Shown: positions 1 through 9,279 of the stretch, one piece after another
Layout: every line of letters starts with the position of its first letter
How positions within the stretch are numbered: the first letter of the stretch is position 1
Assembly: GCF_024652905.1 (NCBI RefSeq)
Contig: NZ_CP102428.1
Coordinates: 1,624,501 to 1,688,500, forward strand
DNA from: Pseudomonas oryzihabitans
GTDB lineage: Bacteria; Pseudomonadota; Gammaproteobacteria; Pseudomonadales; Pseudomonadaceae
Direction of reading: 5' to 3'
Length of the DNA: 64,000 nucleotides
Program-made: the position numbers and the translations under genes
The notes under the pieces: generated by a model
The model's input: only the letters and a program-made list of their open reading frames with translations
Database searches by the model: none
Told to the model about the DNA's origin: nothing

Positions 1-484
1 GGGCAGCGGCGCGAGCGGACGCCGCCTGGACGCGCGCCGGGGCGGTACTGGCGACGCTGGTGGGCGTGCCACCACTGCGCGGTGGATCCACCAGCAGGGT
101 GAATTCGCGCAGCTGCTTGCCACCCGGCTGCTCGAGCTGAACGATGAAGCCCAGATAGGGCTCGACCAGTGAGCGGCGGGAGGTCACTTCGACATAGCTG
201 CCCGCCGCCGTGCGCAGGTGCGGAGTGAACTTCAGATCGTCGAGGAACTGAGTGCGATCCACACCGGCTTGGGCGAACGCCTCGTTCGCCGCCAGGTGGA
301 TGCGGAAGTCCCCGGCATCGGCATCGCCGAGGTTGACCAGCTCGATCCGTGCACGCAGGGGTTCGTTGAGAGCTGACTGCAGGGTGATGCCCCCCAGGCC
401 GAGCGCGAGCGCCGCTTGAGGAAGAGTGGTCAGCGCAGCGGCCGACAGGATGACAAAGGCAAGGGGACGGCGTTTCGCGACCAT
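1..484 (-). CDS. FimV-like protein, N-terminal part (cut by window edge)
   Basis: The reading frame opens at an ATG at 484 and runs off the left edge, so about 161 residues are visible. It begins with a signal peptide (basic MVAKRRP start, hydrophobic stretch, Ala-rich end near residue 27). This is followed by the FimV N-terminal signature: a LGLGGITLQSALNEPL stretch, then an AGVDRTQFL segment and a REFTLLVDPP segment. FimV-family proteins are inner-membrane/periplasmic proteins tied to type IV pilus assembly and polar organisation. This one sits beside a MarR gene and recQ, as the FimV-like gene PA3340 does in P. aeruginosa, so it is probably that second FimV-like protein rather than FimV itself. 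The C-terminal half cannot be judged. Confidence 0.8.
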   Translation of the reverse strand, partial: MVAKRRPLAFVILSAAALTTLPQAALALGLGGITLQSALNEPLRARIELVNLGDADAGDFRIHLAANEAFAQAGVDRTQFLDDLKFTPHLRTAAGSYVEVTSRRSLVEPYLGFIVQLEQPGGKQLREFTLLVDPPRSGGTPTSVASTAPARVQAASARAAA

Positions 485-724
485 GGATACCGCTGCGTCA
501 GGTATTCGAAGAAACCGGTGTTTTAGCGCGGTGGCTCACAAAAATCGCCTCCGCCACGCTGGAACGTAGCATCGATACCGACAGACGGCAAACCGATGAC
601 CAGCAGCGCGAAAAGGACGGCTGCGGATGGGATGGAGCGCTAGCGGCGATGCCAGACGCTCCGGCCAGATCCAGTACCTGTGCTGGGTGGAGGTACCCGG
701 ACGGAGCGAGCCGCCAGACGGCGG
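485..724. other. Intergenic, no gene seen
   Basis: This 240-base stretch lies upstream of the FimV-like gene and downstream of the MarR gene. I see no convincing reading frame with a ribosome site and no strong hairpin with a T-tract. It presumably carries the promoter of the FimV-like gene. Confidence 0.5.
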
Positions 725-1159
725 TCAGCCGCGCTCGAGATTGGCGAGGACGCGCTGATGCACCTGCTGGCAGATGGCGATCTCTTCATCGTCGAGACCA
801 CTGAGCAGCTCCTTGCGCAGGGCCTCGGCGATGGTCTCGATCTTCTCGATCAGCGGACCGGCTTCCTGGGTCAGCATGATGCGCTTGGCACGACGGTCCT
901 CGGTGACCGCCAGGCGCTTGACCAGCCCCTGCTTTTCCAGGCCATCCAGCAAGCGGGCCAGAGTCGGCCCCTCGATACTGATGCTCTGGGCCAGTTCACG
1001 CTGGGTGGGCTGGACCCCCTTCATCCGCGCCAGGTTCAGCAACACCTGCCAGCGCGCCTGAGACAACCCCAGGTGACTCAGGCGACGGTCGAGCTCGGCG
1101 CGCCAGGCACGGGAGACATGAAAGATCTGGCGGCCGAACAGGTGTGGATCGGTAGTCAT
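725..1159 (-). CDS. MarR-family transcriptional regulator
   Basis: The product is 144 residues, the normal size for MarR/SlyA proteins, which act as dimeric winged-helix DNA-binding regulators. The winged helix spans roughly residues 30-100: an LSQARWQVLLNLAR helix, an LAQSISIEGPTLARLLDGLE recognition region and a wing with the family hallmark DRRAKR. Helices at both ends would form the dimer. It is transcribed toward the FimV-like gene and away from recQ, with only 73 bases separating it from the recQ stop. The position matches PA3341 of P. aeruginosa. The ligand and target genes are unknown. Confidence 0.88.
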   Translation of the reverse strand: MTTDPHLFGRQIFHVSRAWRAELDRRLSHLGLSQARWQVLLNLARMKGVQPTQRELAQSISIEGPTLARLLDGLEKQGLVKRLAVTEDRRAKRIMLTQEAGPLIEKIETIAEALRKELLSGLDDEEIAICQQVHQRVLANLERG

Positions 1160-1232
1160 TCAGGCTAAACCTTGTACTTGGATTTTCTCATTATTCTGGG
1201 TGTAGGCCCTGCGGAGCAACCGCCGTCCTCAG

Positions 1233-3371
1233 CTAGTCGGCCAACTCGGCCTGCAGGGCAGCCCGCACACAGTACAGCGCGCCACTGGTCACCCGCCCTT
1301 CGAAACGCGGGGCGATCTGGGCTACCGGCGGCAATTCGCCTTCGTCTTCGAGGAAGGCATCCTGGATTTCCGCCAGCAGCTCCTCCGGCAGGTCCAGGGC
1401 CTGCTCCAGAGCGATCTGCTGTTGGGCAATGGCTTCGGCCAATAGTGCATAGACATTCTTTTCAGAGCAATTCAGTTGGCGCGCGGCCTGCTCCGGGGTC
1501 ATGCCGGCGCGTACCAGCGTCAGCACCTCGTGACGCACGTCGGCGACCGGAGCCGGCGCCGCGCCACCGTCATTGAGAGCGTCGAGAAAGGCCTGGCCAT
1601 AGCGCTCCAGCTTGCGGGCACCCACACCGCTGACGCGACTCATCTCGTCCAGCGAGCGCGGCTGGCTGCGCAGCATCTCCAGCAGGGTGGCGTCGGGAAA
1701 GATCACATAGGGCGGTACCGAGTGCTCTTCGGCCAGCTTGCGTCTCAGGGTGCGCAACACTTCCCACTGCTCGCGTTCGTCGGCACGTACCAGCTGGCTG
1801 GCGGCGCTGGCCGAAGAGCCGCTGCTCGTGCCACGCCCGCGCTGAGGCTTGGGATCACGACGCAATTCGATGCGGACTTCGCCGCGCAGCAGGGGTCGGC
1901 AGCTTTCGGTCAGGCGCAGGCCGCCATAGCCGTCGACGTCCACCTCGGCCAGGCCACGGGCGACCAACTGGCGGAACAGGGTGCGCCACTCGTCTTCGCC
2001 GCGCGCCTTGCCCAGGCCGAAGACCGCCAGGCGTTGATGGCCGAGACTGACGATCTTCTCGGTCTCGCGACCGAGCAGGATGTCGACCAGGTGCCCTACC
2101 CCGTAGCGCTGACCGCTGCGGTAGATGGCCGACAGCGCCTGGCGCGCCGGCTCGGTGGCATCCCAGGTCTCGACGGTGTCGATGCAGTTGTCGCAATGGC
2201 CACAGGGCTGCGGCAGGTGCTCGTCGAAATAGGCCAGCAGCACTTGGCGCCGGCAGCGGGTTTCTTCGCACAGGGCCAGCATGGCTTCGAGCTTGTGCCG
2301 CTCGATGCGCTTGTGGCGCTCGTCACCTTCGGAGTTCTGCATCATCTGCCGCAACAGCAGTACGTCCTGCAGGCCGTAGGCCATCCAGGCGTCGGCGGGC
2401 AGGCCATCCCGCCCGGCGCGACCGGTTTCCTGGTAGTACGCCTCCAGGCTCTTGGGCAGATCGAGGTGGGCGACGAAGCGCACGTTGGGCTTGTCGATAC
2501 CCATGCCGAAGGCGATGGTGGCCACCATGATCAACCCTTCCTCGTTGAGGAAACGCTTCTGGTTGGCGGCGCGGACGTCGTTGGGCAGGCCAGCGTGATA
2601 GGGCAAGGCGGGGAAGCCCTGATTGCTGAGCTGCTCGGCCACCTCCTCCACCTTCTTGCGCGACATGCAGTAGACGATGCCAGCATCACCGCGACGCTCG
2701 GCGAGAAAGGCCAGCAATTGCTTGCGCGGCGCTTCCTTGGGCACGATGCGGTAGAAGATGTTGGGGCGATCGAAGCTGGAGAGAAAGCGCTCGGCCTCTT
2801 CCAGGTGCAGGCGACTGGCCATCTCCTCACGGGTGCGGGAATCCGCGGTGGCGGTGAGCGCCAGGCGCGGCACGTCGGGGAAGTGTTCGGCCAGTTGGCC
2901 GAGCTGCATGTATTCCGGGCGGAAGTCATGCCCCCACTGGGACACGCAGTGGGCTTCGTCGATGGCGAACAGGGCGATGGGCAGGCGCTTGAGGAAATCC
3001 AGCATGCGCGGCTGCACAAGGCGCTCGGGCGCTAGATAGAGGAGCTTGATCTCACCGCGCTCCAGCTGCGCGGCGACGGATCTCTGCTGTTCGCCGGTCA
3101 TGGTGGAGTTGAGCGCGGTCGCTGACACGCCCAGTTCCAGCAGGGTGGCGACCTGGTCGTCCATCAGCGCGATCAGCGGCGAGACCACCACGGCCACGCC
3201 GGGCCGCAGGAGGGCCGGCACCTGGTAGCACAGGGACTTGCCGCCGCCCGTGGGCATCAGCACCAGCGCATCGCCACCGCTGGCCACACGCTCGATGATC
3301 CGGGCCTGGTTGCCACGGAACGCGTCGTAGCCAAAGACGTCTTTAAGGATGCGCAGCGCAGGTTCTGACAT
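1233..3371 (-). CDS. recQ: ATP-dependent DNA helicase RecQ
   Basis: RecQ is a 3'-5' DNA helicase acting in RecF-pathway recombination and replication fork repair. The start chosen is the ATG at 3371, which has an AGGAGG ribosome site 5 bases upstream; the frame stays open far upstream without coding character. The resulting 712 residues fit the family. A Q-motif glutamine (residue 22), Walker A TGGGKS (41-46) and DEAH box (138-141) are visible, followed by a zinc site (CRR, then CGHCDNC) and a winged-helix RQC region. An HRDC domain follows with a [13 protein letters not shown] motif near the C-terminal third. A further helical C-terminal segment ends LQAELAD. The gene is divergent from the YecA-family gene. 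Confidence 0.97.
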   Translation of the reverse strand: MSEPALRILKDVFGYDAFRGNQARIIERVASGGDALVLMPTGGGKSLCYQVPALLRPGVAVVVSPLIALMDDQVATLLELGVSATALNSTMTGEQQRSVAAQLERGEIKLLYLAPERLVQPRMLDFLKRLPIALFAIDEAHCVSQWGHDFRPEYMQLGQLAEHFPDVPRLALTATADSRTREEMASRLHLEEAERFLSSFDRPNIFYRIVPKEAPRKQLLAFLAERRGDAGIVYCMSRKKVEEVAEQLSNQGFPALPYHAGLPNDVRAANQKRFLNEEGLIMVATIAFGMGIDKPNVRFVAHLDLPKSLEAYYQETGRAGRDGLPADAWMAYGLQDVLLLRQMMQNSEGDERHKRIERHKLEAMLALCEETRCRRQVLLAYFDEHLPQPCGHCDNCIDTVETWDATEPARQALSAIYRSGQRYGVGHLVDILLGRETEKIVSLGHQRLAVFGLGKARGEDEWRTLFRQLVARGLAEVDVDGYGGLRLTESCRPLLRGEVRIELRRDPKPQRGRGTSSGSSASAASQLVRADEREQWEVLRTLRRKLAEEHSVPPYVIFPDATLLEMLRSQPRSLDEMSRVSGVGARKLERYGQAFLDALNDGGAAPAPVADVRHEVLTLVRAGMTPEQAARQLNCSEKNVYALLAEAIAQQQIALEQALDLPEELLAEIQDAFLEDEGELPPVAQIAPRFEGRVTSGALYCVRAALQAELAD

Positions 3372-3533
3372 GAAGCCTCCTCGAATGGAAAGGCCATTAT
3401 ACGGATGCCGAGGTCGCTGCGGCGGTGCTTTTCCGTCGGCCGGCCCAGGGTCGTCAGGTTCGACGTGACCCGGGCGCTCGTCTACAATTCCGGCCGTTCT
3501 GCCCTTTCGAATCCTTTCCGAGGTAAGTAGCCG

Positions 3534-4118
3534 ATGTCCTTCGCCGAACAATTGACCCGTCTGCGCGATTTTCTCGATGCAGACGATCTGCACGAAGAAG
3601 CGCTCGACTACGTAGCCGCCCATGGCTACCTGACCGCCCTGTCCATTTGCCCGGAAGAGGTTCCCGAACGCGAGTGGATCGATGCCCTCTTCGCCGAACC
3701 GCCGCAGTATCGCGATGCCGCCCAGCAGGAAGAGATCGAGCGCGCCCTGGTGCAGCTCAAGGCGCACATCCTGCGCGTGCTGGGCAGTGACGAAGAGCTG
3801 GACCTGCCCTGCGACCTGGAACTCGGCCCCGAGCCGGACGACTCCGAGCTGCGCGGTTGGTGCATCGGCTTCATGGAAGGCGTGTTCCTGCGCGAAGCCG
3901 TGTGGTTCGAAGACGCCGAAGACGAGGTCAGCGAGCTGCTGCTGCCGATTATGGTCGGTTCGGGCCTGTTCGATGAACAGCCGGAATTCGCCGAGATCGC
4001 CCAGGACCGCCGCCTGGTGGCCGACATGATGGTGCAGATTCCGGAATTGCTGACCCAGCTGTTCCTGCTCTGCCATTCCCCCGAAGAAAAGCCGGCGCTG
4101 CTCAAGCCGCGTCACTGA
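3534..4118 (+). CDS. YecA/YgfB (UPF0149) family protein
   Basis: The product is a 194-residue acidic, largely helical cytoplasmic protein of the UPF0149 family, whose biochemical role is not established. The family core is visible in the segments [14 protein letters not shown] and [12 protein letters not shown]. It lacks the C-terminal SEC-C type metal-binding tail of E. coli YecA. A GAGGTAAG ribosome site precedes the ATG at 3534. It is divergent from recQ across about 160 bases and is followed after 3 bases by the DUF454 gene, so the two are probably one transcript. Gene order matches PA3344-PA3342. Confidence 0.87.
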   Translation: MSFAEQLTRLRDFLDADDLHEEALDYVAAHGYLTALSICPEEVPEREWIDALFAEPPQYRDAAQQEEIERALVQLKAHILRVLGSDEELDLPCDLELGPEPDDSELRGWCIGFMEGVFLREAVWFEDAEDEVSELLLPIMVGSGLFDEQPEFAEIAQDRRLVADMMVQIPELLTQLFLLCHSPEEKPALLKPRH

Positions 4119-4121
4119 GCG

Positions 4122-4520
4122 ATGGACGAGGCCACTCCCAGACCCCGCCAGCGCAAGGGCTGGGTCCGCTACCTGCTGCTGGGCCTCGGCTGGCTCAGCG
4201 TGGCGCTGGGCATCATCGGCGCCTTTCTGCCGCTGCTGCCCACCACGCCCTTCCTGCTGCTGGCCGCGGCCTGCTTCATGCGCAGTTCGGAGCGCTTCTA
4301 CCTGTGGCTGATCAACCACAGGTGGCTGGGACCCTGGGTCAAACCCTACCTGGAAGGCGACGGCATCCCCCTCAAGGGCAAGGTCTACGCCATCGTCGCC
4401 ATGTGGATCAGCGTGGGTTTTTCCTGCTGGCTGGTGCCCTATGTCTGGGCACGGGTGGCGGCCTTCACCAGCTGTGCGGCGGTAACGGTCTACCTGCTCA
4501 AGCAGAAGACCCGGCGCTAG
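4122..4520 (+). CDS. DUF454 (YbaN-like) inner-membrane protein
   Basis: The 132-residue protein has an N-terminal basic segment and about three to four hydrophobic helices, consistent with an inner-membrane protein of the YbaN/DUF454 family of unknown function. The family signature [20 protein letters not shown] is at residues 28-47. An [13 protein letters not shown] segment and the [12 protein letters not shown] loop also match the family. It begins 3 bases after the YecA-family stop and ends just before a strong terminator, so it closes a two-gene operon. Confidence 0.87.
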   Translation: MDEATPRPRQRKGWVRYLLLGLGWLSVALGIIGAFLPLLPTTPFLLLAAACFMRSSERFYLWLINHRWLGPWVKPYLEGDGIPLKGKVYAIVAMWISVGFSCWLVPYVWARVAAFTSCAAVTVYLLKQKTRR

Positions 4521-4532
4521 CCGATAGGCATA

Positions 4533-4565
4533 AAAAAGGGCGATCAGTGATGATCGCCCTTTTTC
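4533..4565. terminator. Bidirectional rho-independent terminator
   Basis: A 14-base arm (AAAAAGGGCGATCA) pairs with TGATCGCCCTTTTT across a 4-base GTGA loop. The A-tract on one side and T-tract on the other let it terminate both the DUF454 operon and the small minus-strand gene at 4584-4751. Confidence 0.93.
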
Positions 4566-4583
4566 ATGGGTGACGCCGTGGCG

Positions 4584-4751
4584 TTAGGCGGCGCTGGCCA
4601 TGGGGGTTGGCGGCGCCTGATCGGGGACGGTGGGCTCGCCCGGCTCGCTGGGCTGGATGGGCGCCGGATCGGGCTGATCGGGTTCGCCGCCAGCACGGGG
4701 CATGGCAAGGCTGGCGAATTCATCATCGGGGCGGATCGGGAAGCGGGACAT
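4584..4751 (-). CDS. Small proline-rich acidic protein, unknown function
   Basis: A 55-residue frame runs from the ATG at 4751 to the TAA at 4584-4586. It has a good ribosome site (AGAGGAG, 8 bases upstream) and ends at the bidirectional terminator at 4533-4565, which supports a real transcript. The protein starts MSRFPIRPDDEFASLAMPRA and then becomes rich in Pro, Glu, Asp and Gln, with PDQPDP, PSEPGEP and PDQAPP, so it is probably disordered. No membrane segment or known domain is seen and no function can be assigned. The alternative minus frame here has no comparable ribosome site. Confidence 0.6.
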   Translation of the reverse strand: MSRFPIRPDDEFASLAMPRAGGEPDQPDPAPIQPSEPGEPTVPDQAPPTPMASAA

Positions 4752-4808
4752 GGCGTGACTCCTCTGCTGACTCTCTAGGTAGAGTGGTCCGGCACCTGGG
4801 TAATTCCC

Positions 4809-5420
4809 CTAGTCACGCTGCTCCGGTCCGCCATGATTGCGTGCAAAGGTTTCCGGCCCCATGGCGGCGATCTGGCCGTCGATCAGCGCCTCGAAAGGCG
4901 CGAGCAGCGCATCGAAGCGGCGCGGCGCCTCCAGCGCATTCAGCGCCGTCACCACGGCCTCCACGGTCGATAGCGCATCCGGCGCCGGGGCCTTGCGCAC
5001 CCGGTAGCGCGAAGGGGCGCCAGGCGGCAGGGTGAGCCTGGGCAGCGCGGCCAATAGCGGATTGGCGTGCAGCAGCAGCCGTGCCTTGCGCCAGGTGCCG
5101 TCGGGAATCACCAGCAGCCGTTTCGACTCGATCTTAGCCGGGGGTGGCACGAGGTTCACCGTGAGCGCTTCGGGGCCGGGAAACAACAGCCAGGCATCAT
5201 GATCGGCGAGCCAGAGCGGCAGGTCGGCAAAGGTCTCGCCGATCTCCAGTTGCGCATTGCTGAGCCCGAGGGCGACCAGACGTGCGGTGTTGAGGGGATG
5301 GCGCCGCTCGCTGGGATGCTGCAGCAACAGCACCCGCGTGCGACTGGCCAGCGCAGGGATCAGCGCGCACAGGCAGAGCGACAGGGGACGCTGGCAGCGC
5401 GCGCAAGCGGGACGGGACAT
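4809..5420 (-). CDS. tapT: DTW-domain tRNA-uridine aminocarboxypropyltransferase
   Basis: The 203-residue protein belongs to the DTW-domain family (YfiP/TapT), which transfers the aminocarboxypropyl group of S-adenosylmethionine to a uridine, giving acp3U in the variable loop of tRNA. The N-terminus has the cysteine cluster CARCQRPLSLCLC (residues 6-18), typical of this family. The family-defining D-G/x-T-W motif is present as PDGTWRKA near residue 107. Further conserved segments are LLLQHPSERRHPLNTA and STVEAV. The ATG at 5420 has a GGAAG ribosome site. The gene appears to be transcribed alone. The name TapT is by family assignment. Confidence 0.88.
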   Translation of the reverse strand: MSRPACARCQRPLSLCLCALIPALASRTRVLLLQHPSERRHPLNTARLVALGLSNAQLEIGETFADLPLWLADHDAWLLFPGPEALTVNLVPPPAKIESKRLLVIPDGTWRKARLLLHANPLLAALPRLTLPPGAPSRYRVRKAPAPDALSTVEAVVTALNALEAPRRFDALLAPFEALIDGQIAAMGPETFARNHGGPEQRD

Positions 5421-5482
5421 CAGGGCTTCCAGAGCGAATCGAGGCGGCGATCATACCGGATCGCCGCCGCCCTCCCCGCGAC

Positions 5483-7048
5483 TCAGCGATTGAAGCGGGC
5501 GGTGAGATCGTGCAGGTAGTCGGCCATGCCTTCCAGCTCGCGACTCAGTTCCGAGCCGCGGCGGGCCTGGGCGGAACTGTGGTCCGAGAGATCGGCGATG
5601 CGGCTGATCTGCCGATTGATGTCTTCGGACACGTGGCTCTGCTCCTCCACCGCGGTGGCCATCTGCTGGCTCATGGCGGTGATGAGGCTGACCGATTCGC
5701 TGATGCCCTCCAGGGATTCGCGTACCGCTGCCGAATGGCGTTCGCTCTGGCGCGAGGTCTCCTCGCCGCGACTGGCGGTGGCCACGGCACGGTCGGCATT
5801 GGCCTGCAGATTGGCGATGATCTGGTGGATCTGCTCGGTGGACTCGCGGGTACGGGAGGCCAACGAGCGGACCTCGTCGGCCACCACCGCGAATCCGCGA
5901 CCGGCTTCACCGGCGCGGGCGGCCTCGATGGCGGCGTTGAGCGCCAGCAGGTTGGTCTGTTCGGCGATGGCGGTGATGACATCGGCGACGCTGCCGATGC
6001 TCTGGGTGGAGCTGGCCAATTCGCCCACCGCCTGGCCGATGTCGCTGACCGCCGCGCCGAGTTCACGCATGGAGGTCAGGCTCTCTTCAGCCTTGTCGCG
6101 TCCGGAATGCACCATGTTCTCCGCGTTGGCGGCGGCCTGGGCGGTTTCCTGGACGTTTTGCGAGACCTCGTGGATGGTGGAGGTCATCTGGGTGATGGCG
6201 GCGGCGGATTGATCGGTCTCATGGCGCTGCTGTTCCAACAGCTCCGCCCCGGACTGGGACAGCTGCGAAGACTCGCGGGCCTTCTGGCGCACGCTGTCGC
6301 CAACGTCGGCCAGACGCGTCAAGGCGGTCTGCAGACGCGCGGCTTCGCTGTGCAACGCGAGGTCCAGACGCGCTGGGGCGCCGATCTGGTCGCTGTAGGT
6401 CGGCGCAACCACATCGCTGGAGAACATCTTGGGATGATCGGCGAGGATGCGCTCGATACTGGCGCGCTGGCGATACAGCTGGTGGGCACTGACACCCAGC
6501 AAGGCGGCGACGATAAGGGCTGCCTGAGCGGTGTCGTCCAAGATGAAGTGACCGCCCAGGATGACGCTGGCGGCCGCCACGGTCGACCAGCAGGCGGAGA
6601 TGGCGCTGGTCAGGCGACGGATCCGAGGCACGGGAGCCTTGCCGGTATTGATCCGTGCATAGAGCTCGCCGGCGCGGCGCACCTCGTTGGCACTGGGCAG
6701 GGAACGCACGGATTCGTAGCCGATCACCCGCCCCTGTTCCAAGATCGGCGTGACGTAGGCACTGACCCAGTAGAAGTCGCCGTTCTTGCAGCGATTCTTG
6801 ACGATGCCCATCCACGGCTTGCCCTCCTTGAGGGTCGCCCACATGTGGCTGAATACGGGCGGCGGCATGTCGGGATGACGCACCAGATTGTGCGGACTGC
6901 CGATCAGCTCCTCCCGCGTATAGCCACTGATGGCGATGAACGCTTCGTTGCAGTAGGTGATGTTCCCCTGCAGGTCGGTGGTGGAGATGAGTCGTTCTTC
7001 TTCCTTGAAGGTACGGCCCTGTTGGGTGACCGGCAAATTCGTGCGCAT
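5483..7048 (-). CDS. aer: Aerotaxis receptor-type methyl-accepting chemotaxis protein (Aer-like)
   Basis: The product is 521 residues. A PAS domain (about residues 20-120) carries the Aer-type segments [20 protein letters not shown] and LVRHPDMPP. In Aer this domain binds FAD and senses redox state. A hydrophobic hairpin anchor lies at about 146-192, followed by a HAMP-like region and the long coiled-coil signalling domain. The conserved tip [20 protein letters not shown] should contact CheA and CheW. There is no periplasmic sensing domain. The gene lies downstream of gbuR; in P. aeruginosa, as I recall, that neighbour is the PAS-receptor gene bdlA, so the receptor type at this position seems to differ. 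BdlA has two PAS domains and no membrane anchor, whereas this protein has one PAS domain and an anchor. Confidence 0.88.
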   Translation of the reverse strand: MRTNLPVTQQGRTFKEEERLISTTDLQGNITYCNEAFIAISGYTREELIGSPHNLVRHPDMPPPVFSHMWATLKEGKPWMGIVKNRCKNGDFYWVSAYVTPILEQGRVIGYESVRSLPSANEVRRAGELYARINTGKAPVPRIRRLTSAISACWSTVAAASVILGGHFILDDTAQAALIVAALLGVSAHQLYRQRASIERILADHPKMFSSDVVAPTYSDQIGAPARLDLALHSEAARLQTALTRLADVGDSVRQKARESSQLSQSGAELLEQQRHETDQSAAAITQMTSTIHEVSQNVQETAQAAANAENMVHSGRDKAEESLTSMRELGAAVSDIGQAVGELASSTQSIGSVADVITAIAEQTNLLALNAAIEAARAGEAGRGFAVVADEVRSLASRTRESTEQIHQIIANLQANADRAVATASRGEETSRQSERHSAAVRESLEGISESVSLITAMSQQMATAVEEQSHVSEDINRQISRIADLSDHSSAQARRGSELSRELEGMADYLHDLTARFNR

Positions 7049-7091
7049 GCGGGTGCCTTATCTAGCGGGTTATCTACTCCGTGGGACATCA

Positions 7092-7105
7092 ACCATTTAA
7101 ATGGT
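7092..7105. promoter_or_regulatory. 14-base perfect palindrome between aer and gbuR
   Basis: ACCATTTAAATGGT is a perfect palindrome about 45 bases upstream of the aer start codon. It could be a dimeric regulator site for aer. No cognate regulator can be named. Confidence 0.3.
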
Positions 7106-7152
7106 GGCCAATTGCCCGCACAGGTGAAAACGGTAACCCCTTGGTTATCGTC

Positions 7153-8055
7153 CTAGTCACTATCGGCATGTTGCATCTGGGCTTTAAGGATGCGTTGAAA
7201 ACTCTGGATAAGCGGCTCCCTTCCACGCCCTCGGCGGGTGATGAGGGAGAACGGCGCCTGATAGCCAAAGGTCGCCGGTTGCAGCGCCTTGAGGCGCCCC
7301 TGGTCGACCCAGGCATGGACGTAGTGCTCCGGCAGATAGCCGATATAGGCGCCAGAGAGGATGAGAATCAGCTGGGCCTCCATGCTTTCCACGGTGGCGG
7401 CGCTTTCCTTGAAGCCATGGCGTGCCAGCTCGGCCTGACTCCAGTAGCCGCGCCGCACCATGCGCTGGCGGGTGATCACCTCGGCAGGGATACGCCGCTC
7501 CTGGAACAGTGGATGCCGATCGCTGCAATAGAGCCAGTGCTGCTCGCGATAGAGCGGCTGGTAGACCACCCCGTTCATGCGCGCGGAAAAGGCGCCCACG
7601 GCGAGATCCAGCCGTCCCTCCAGCACGCCCAGCTGCAACTCGTAGGGACTGGTCACCGCCAGATGCAGGTGAACGCCGGGATAGTCGTGGGTATAGCTGC
7701 CGATCACCTGAGCCAGCGGCAGCGCCGGCTCGCTGGACAGTGAATCCAGTACGCCCAGGTTGAGGGTGCCGCTCAGTTCGCCCTTGAGGGTGGTGGCATA
7801 GCGTTCGAAGCCTTCGATCTCGCCGAGGATCCGCAGGGTTTCCTGGTGGAAGAGTTCGCCCTTGCTGGTCAGGGCGAAACCACCCCGGCCGCGATGACAG
7901 AGGGTGACCCCGAGCTGCCCTTCCAGTTGGCTCATGTAGGTGCTGATGGCCGAGGTGGACAGGTTCAGCTCCTGCTGCGCCGCGGCGAAGCCCTGGTGGC
8001 GTACCACGCAGGCGAACAGCTTGAGCAGGCGGATGTCGTGGAGGGCATTGGCCAT
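7153..8055 (-). CDS. gbuR: LysR-family regulator, probable GbuR
   Basis: This is a 300-residue LysR-type regulator. I chose the ATG at 8055 because it has a GGGAG ribosome site and gives the usual N-terminus (MANALHDIRLLKLFACVVRH); the frame extends 13 codons further upstream without such support. The winged helix lies at residues 5-65 with AISTYMSQLEGQLGVTL, and the rest is the ligand-binding domain. It is divergent from the guanidinobutyrase-type gene across 136 bases containing a TTCAGA-N4-TCTGAA operator. That matches GbuR of P. aeruginosa, which activates gbuA in response to 4-guanidinobutyrate. Confidence 0.82.
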   Translation of the reverse strand: MANALHDIRLLKLFACVVRHQGFAAAQQELNLSTSAISTYMSQLEGQLGVTLCHRGRGGFALTSKGELFHQETLRILGEIEGFERYATTLKGELSGTLNLGVLDSLSSEPALPLAQVIGSYTHDYPGVHLHLAVTSPYELQLGVLEGRLDLAVGAFSARMNGVVYQPLYREQHWLYCSDRHPLFQERRIPAEVITRQRMVRRGYWSQAELARHGFKESAATVESMEAQLILILSGAYIGYLPEHYVHAWVDQGRLKALQPATFGYQAPFSLITRRGRGREPLIQSFQRILKAQMQHADSD

Positions 8056-8097
8056 GGCGGACTCCCGGTGGACGCGGCCCGGCAGTCTAGCCATCAG

Positions 8098-8113
8098 TTC
8101 AGAAATCTCTGAA
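8098..8113. promoter_or_regulatory. Candidate GbuR (LysR-type) operator
   Basis: TTCAGA-AATC-TCTGAA is a perfect 6-4-6 inverted repeat of the T-N11-A type bound by LysR regulators. It lies between the divergent gbuR and gbuA starts, about 79 bases upstream of the gbuA start codon. Confidence 0.6.
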
Positions 8114-8191
8114 GTGATTTTTTGCCTGCGCCGATTCTTCGGCTGTCAGGGACTTTGCACAATCGGGTCATCAGCACAACGAGGATGACCC

Positions 8192-9142
8192 GTGGAAAAG
8201 ATCCTGCACCAGCCGCTGGGCGGCAACGAGATGCCCCGCTTCGGCGGCATCGCCAGCATGCTGCGACTGCCCCACCTCGCTTCCCCGGCCGGACTCGACG
8301 CCGCCTTCATCGGCATACCGCTGGACATCGGTACCTCGTTGCGCTCCGGCACCCGCTTCGGTCCGCGGCAGCTGCGCAGCGAATCGGTGATGATCCGTCC
8401 GTACAACATGGCCACCGGCGCGGCGCCCTTCGACTCCCTGAGCGTCGCCGATCTGGGCGACGTCGCCATCAACACCTTCAACCTGCTGGACACGGTGCGG
8501 CTGATCGAGGAGCACTACGACCGGGTGCTGGAGCACGATGTCATCCCCCTCACCCTGGGCGGCGATCACACCCTGACGCTGCCCATCCTGCGGGCCATGA
8601 AGAAGAAATACGGCAAGATCGGCCTGGTGCACGTGGATGCCCATGCCGACGTCAACGAGCACATGTTCGGCGAGAAGATCGCCCATGGCACCACCTTCCG
8701 CCGCGCCGTGGAAGAAGGCCTGCTGGACTGCGACCGGGTGGTGCAGATCGGCCTGCGGGCCCAGGGCTATGCCGCCGACGACTTCGACTGGTGCCGCGAA
8801 CAGGGCTTTCGGGTGGTGCAGGCCGAGGAGTGCTGGCATCAGTCCCTGACCCCGCTGATGGCCGAGGTGCGCGAGCGGGTGGGCGGCGGGCCGGTGTATC
8901 TGTCCTACGACATCGACAGCATCGATCCGGCCTGGGCACCGGGGACCGGCACGCCGGAAATCGGCGGCCTGACCACCATCCAGGCATTGGAAATCATCCG
9001 CGGCTGCCGCGGCCTCGATCTGGTGGGCTGCGACCTGGTGGAGGTGTCGCCGCCCTATGACACCACCGGCAATACCGCCCTGCTTGGCGCCAATCTGCTC
9101 TACGAGATGCTCTGTGTGCTGCCGGGGGTCGCCTACCGCTGA
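8192..9142 (+). CDS. gbuA: Guanidinobutyrase (agmatinase/ureohydrolase family)
   Basis: The 316-residue enzyme belongs to the manganese ureohydrolases. GbuA hydrolyses 4-guanidinobutyrate to 4-aminobutyrate plus urea in arginine and agmatine catabolism. All metal-binding motifs are present: GGDHTLTLP, DAHADVNEHMFG and DIDSIDPAWAPGTGTPE. The start is a GTG at 8192, with a GAGG site 8 bases upstream. Context (divergent LysR gene, then an NCS1 and an SSS permease) equals the P. aeruginosa PA1422-PA1418 block, which favours GbuA over agmatinase or guanidinopropionase. Substrate preference rests on context, not on residues I could check. Confidence 0.87.
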   Translation: MEKILHQPLGGNEMPRFGGIASMLRLPHLASPAGLDAAFIGIPLDIGTSLRSGTRFGPRQLRSESVMIRPYNMATGAAPFDSLSVADLGDVAINTFNLLDTVRLIEEHYDRVLEHDVIPLTLGGDHTLTLPILRAMKKKYGKIGLVHVDAHADVNEHMFGEKIAHGTTFRRAVEEGLLDCDRVVQIGLRAQGYAADDFDWCREQGFRVVQAEECWHQSLTPLMAEVRERVGGGPVYLSYDIDSIDPAWAPGTGTPEIGGLTTIQALEIIRGCRGLDLVGCDLVEVSPPYDTTGNTALLGANLLYEMLCVLPGVAYR

Positions 9143-9155
9143 CCCTCCAAGGTGC

Positions 9156-9256
9156 GGTGACCCGCCATGACGGTCACCCACCCTCTGTCTTTTCGCTGCC
9201 GAACACCGGCGGACCCCCTGGTCCGCCGACAACAAGAACGCAGGTCCAGCCTGCGT
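9156..9256 (+). other. Three consecutive hairpins between gbuA and the permease gene
   Basis: Within the 137-base gap there are three perfect inverted repeats: GGTGACC/GGTCACC (9156-9178), CGGCGGACC/GGTCCGCCG with a 4-base loop (9207-9228), and ACGCAGG/CCTGCGT with a 5-base loop (9238-9256). None is followed by a T-tract, so they are not ordinary terminators. They could stabilise or process the mRNA or control translation of the permease. I looked for guanidine riboswitch features (ACGR loops) and did not find them. Confidence 0.5.
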
Positions 9257-9279
9257 ATAACCGTGTCGAGGCGTCATCC

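Noticed and set aside
3372-4319. Extension of the recQ reading frame upstream to about 4319
   Set aside because: It runs antisense through the YecA-family gene, has no coding character of its own, and the ATG at 3371 has an ideal ribosome site and family-matching N-terminus.
5510-7156. Long plus-strand frame antisense to the aer gene
   Set aside because: It is the mirror frame of a high-GC coding sequence; composition is Gly/His/Gln-rich shadow sequence without domains.
9143-9279. Guanidine riboswitch in the gbuA-permease gap
   Set aside because: Three hairpins are present but none has the ACGR loops of guanidine-II or a recognisable ykkC core.
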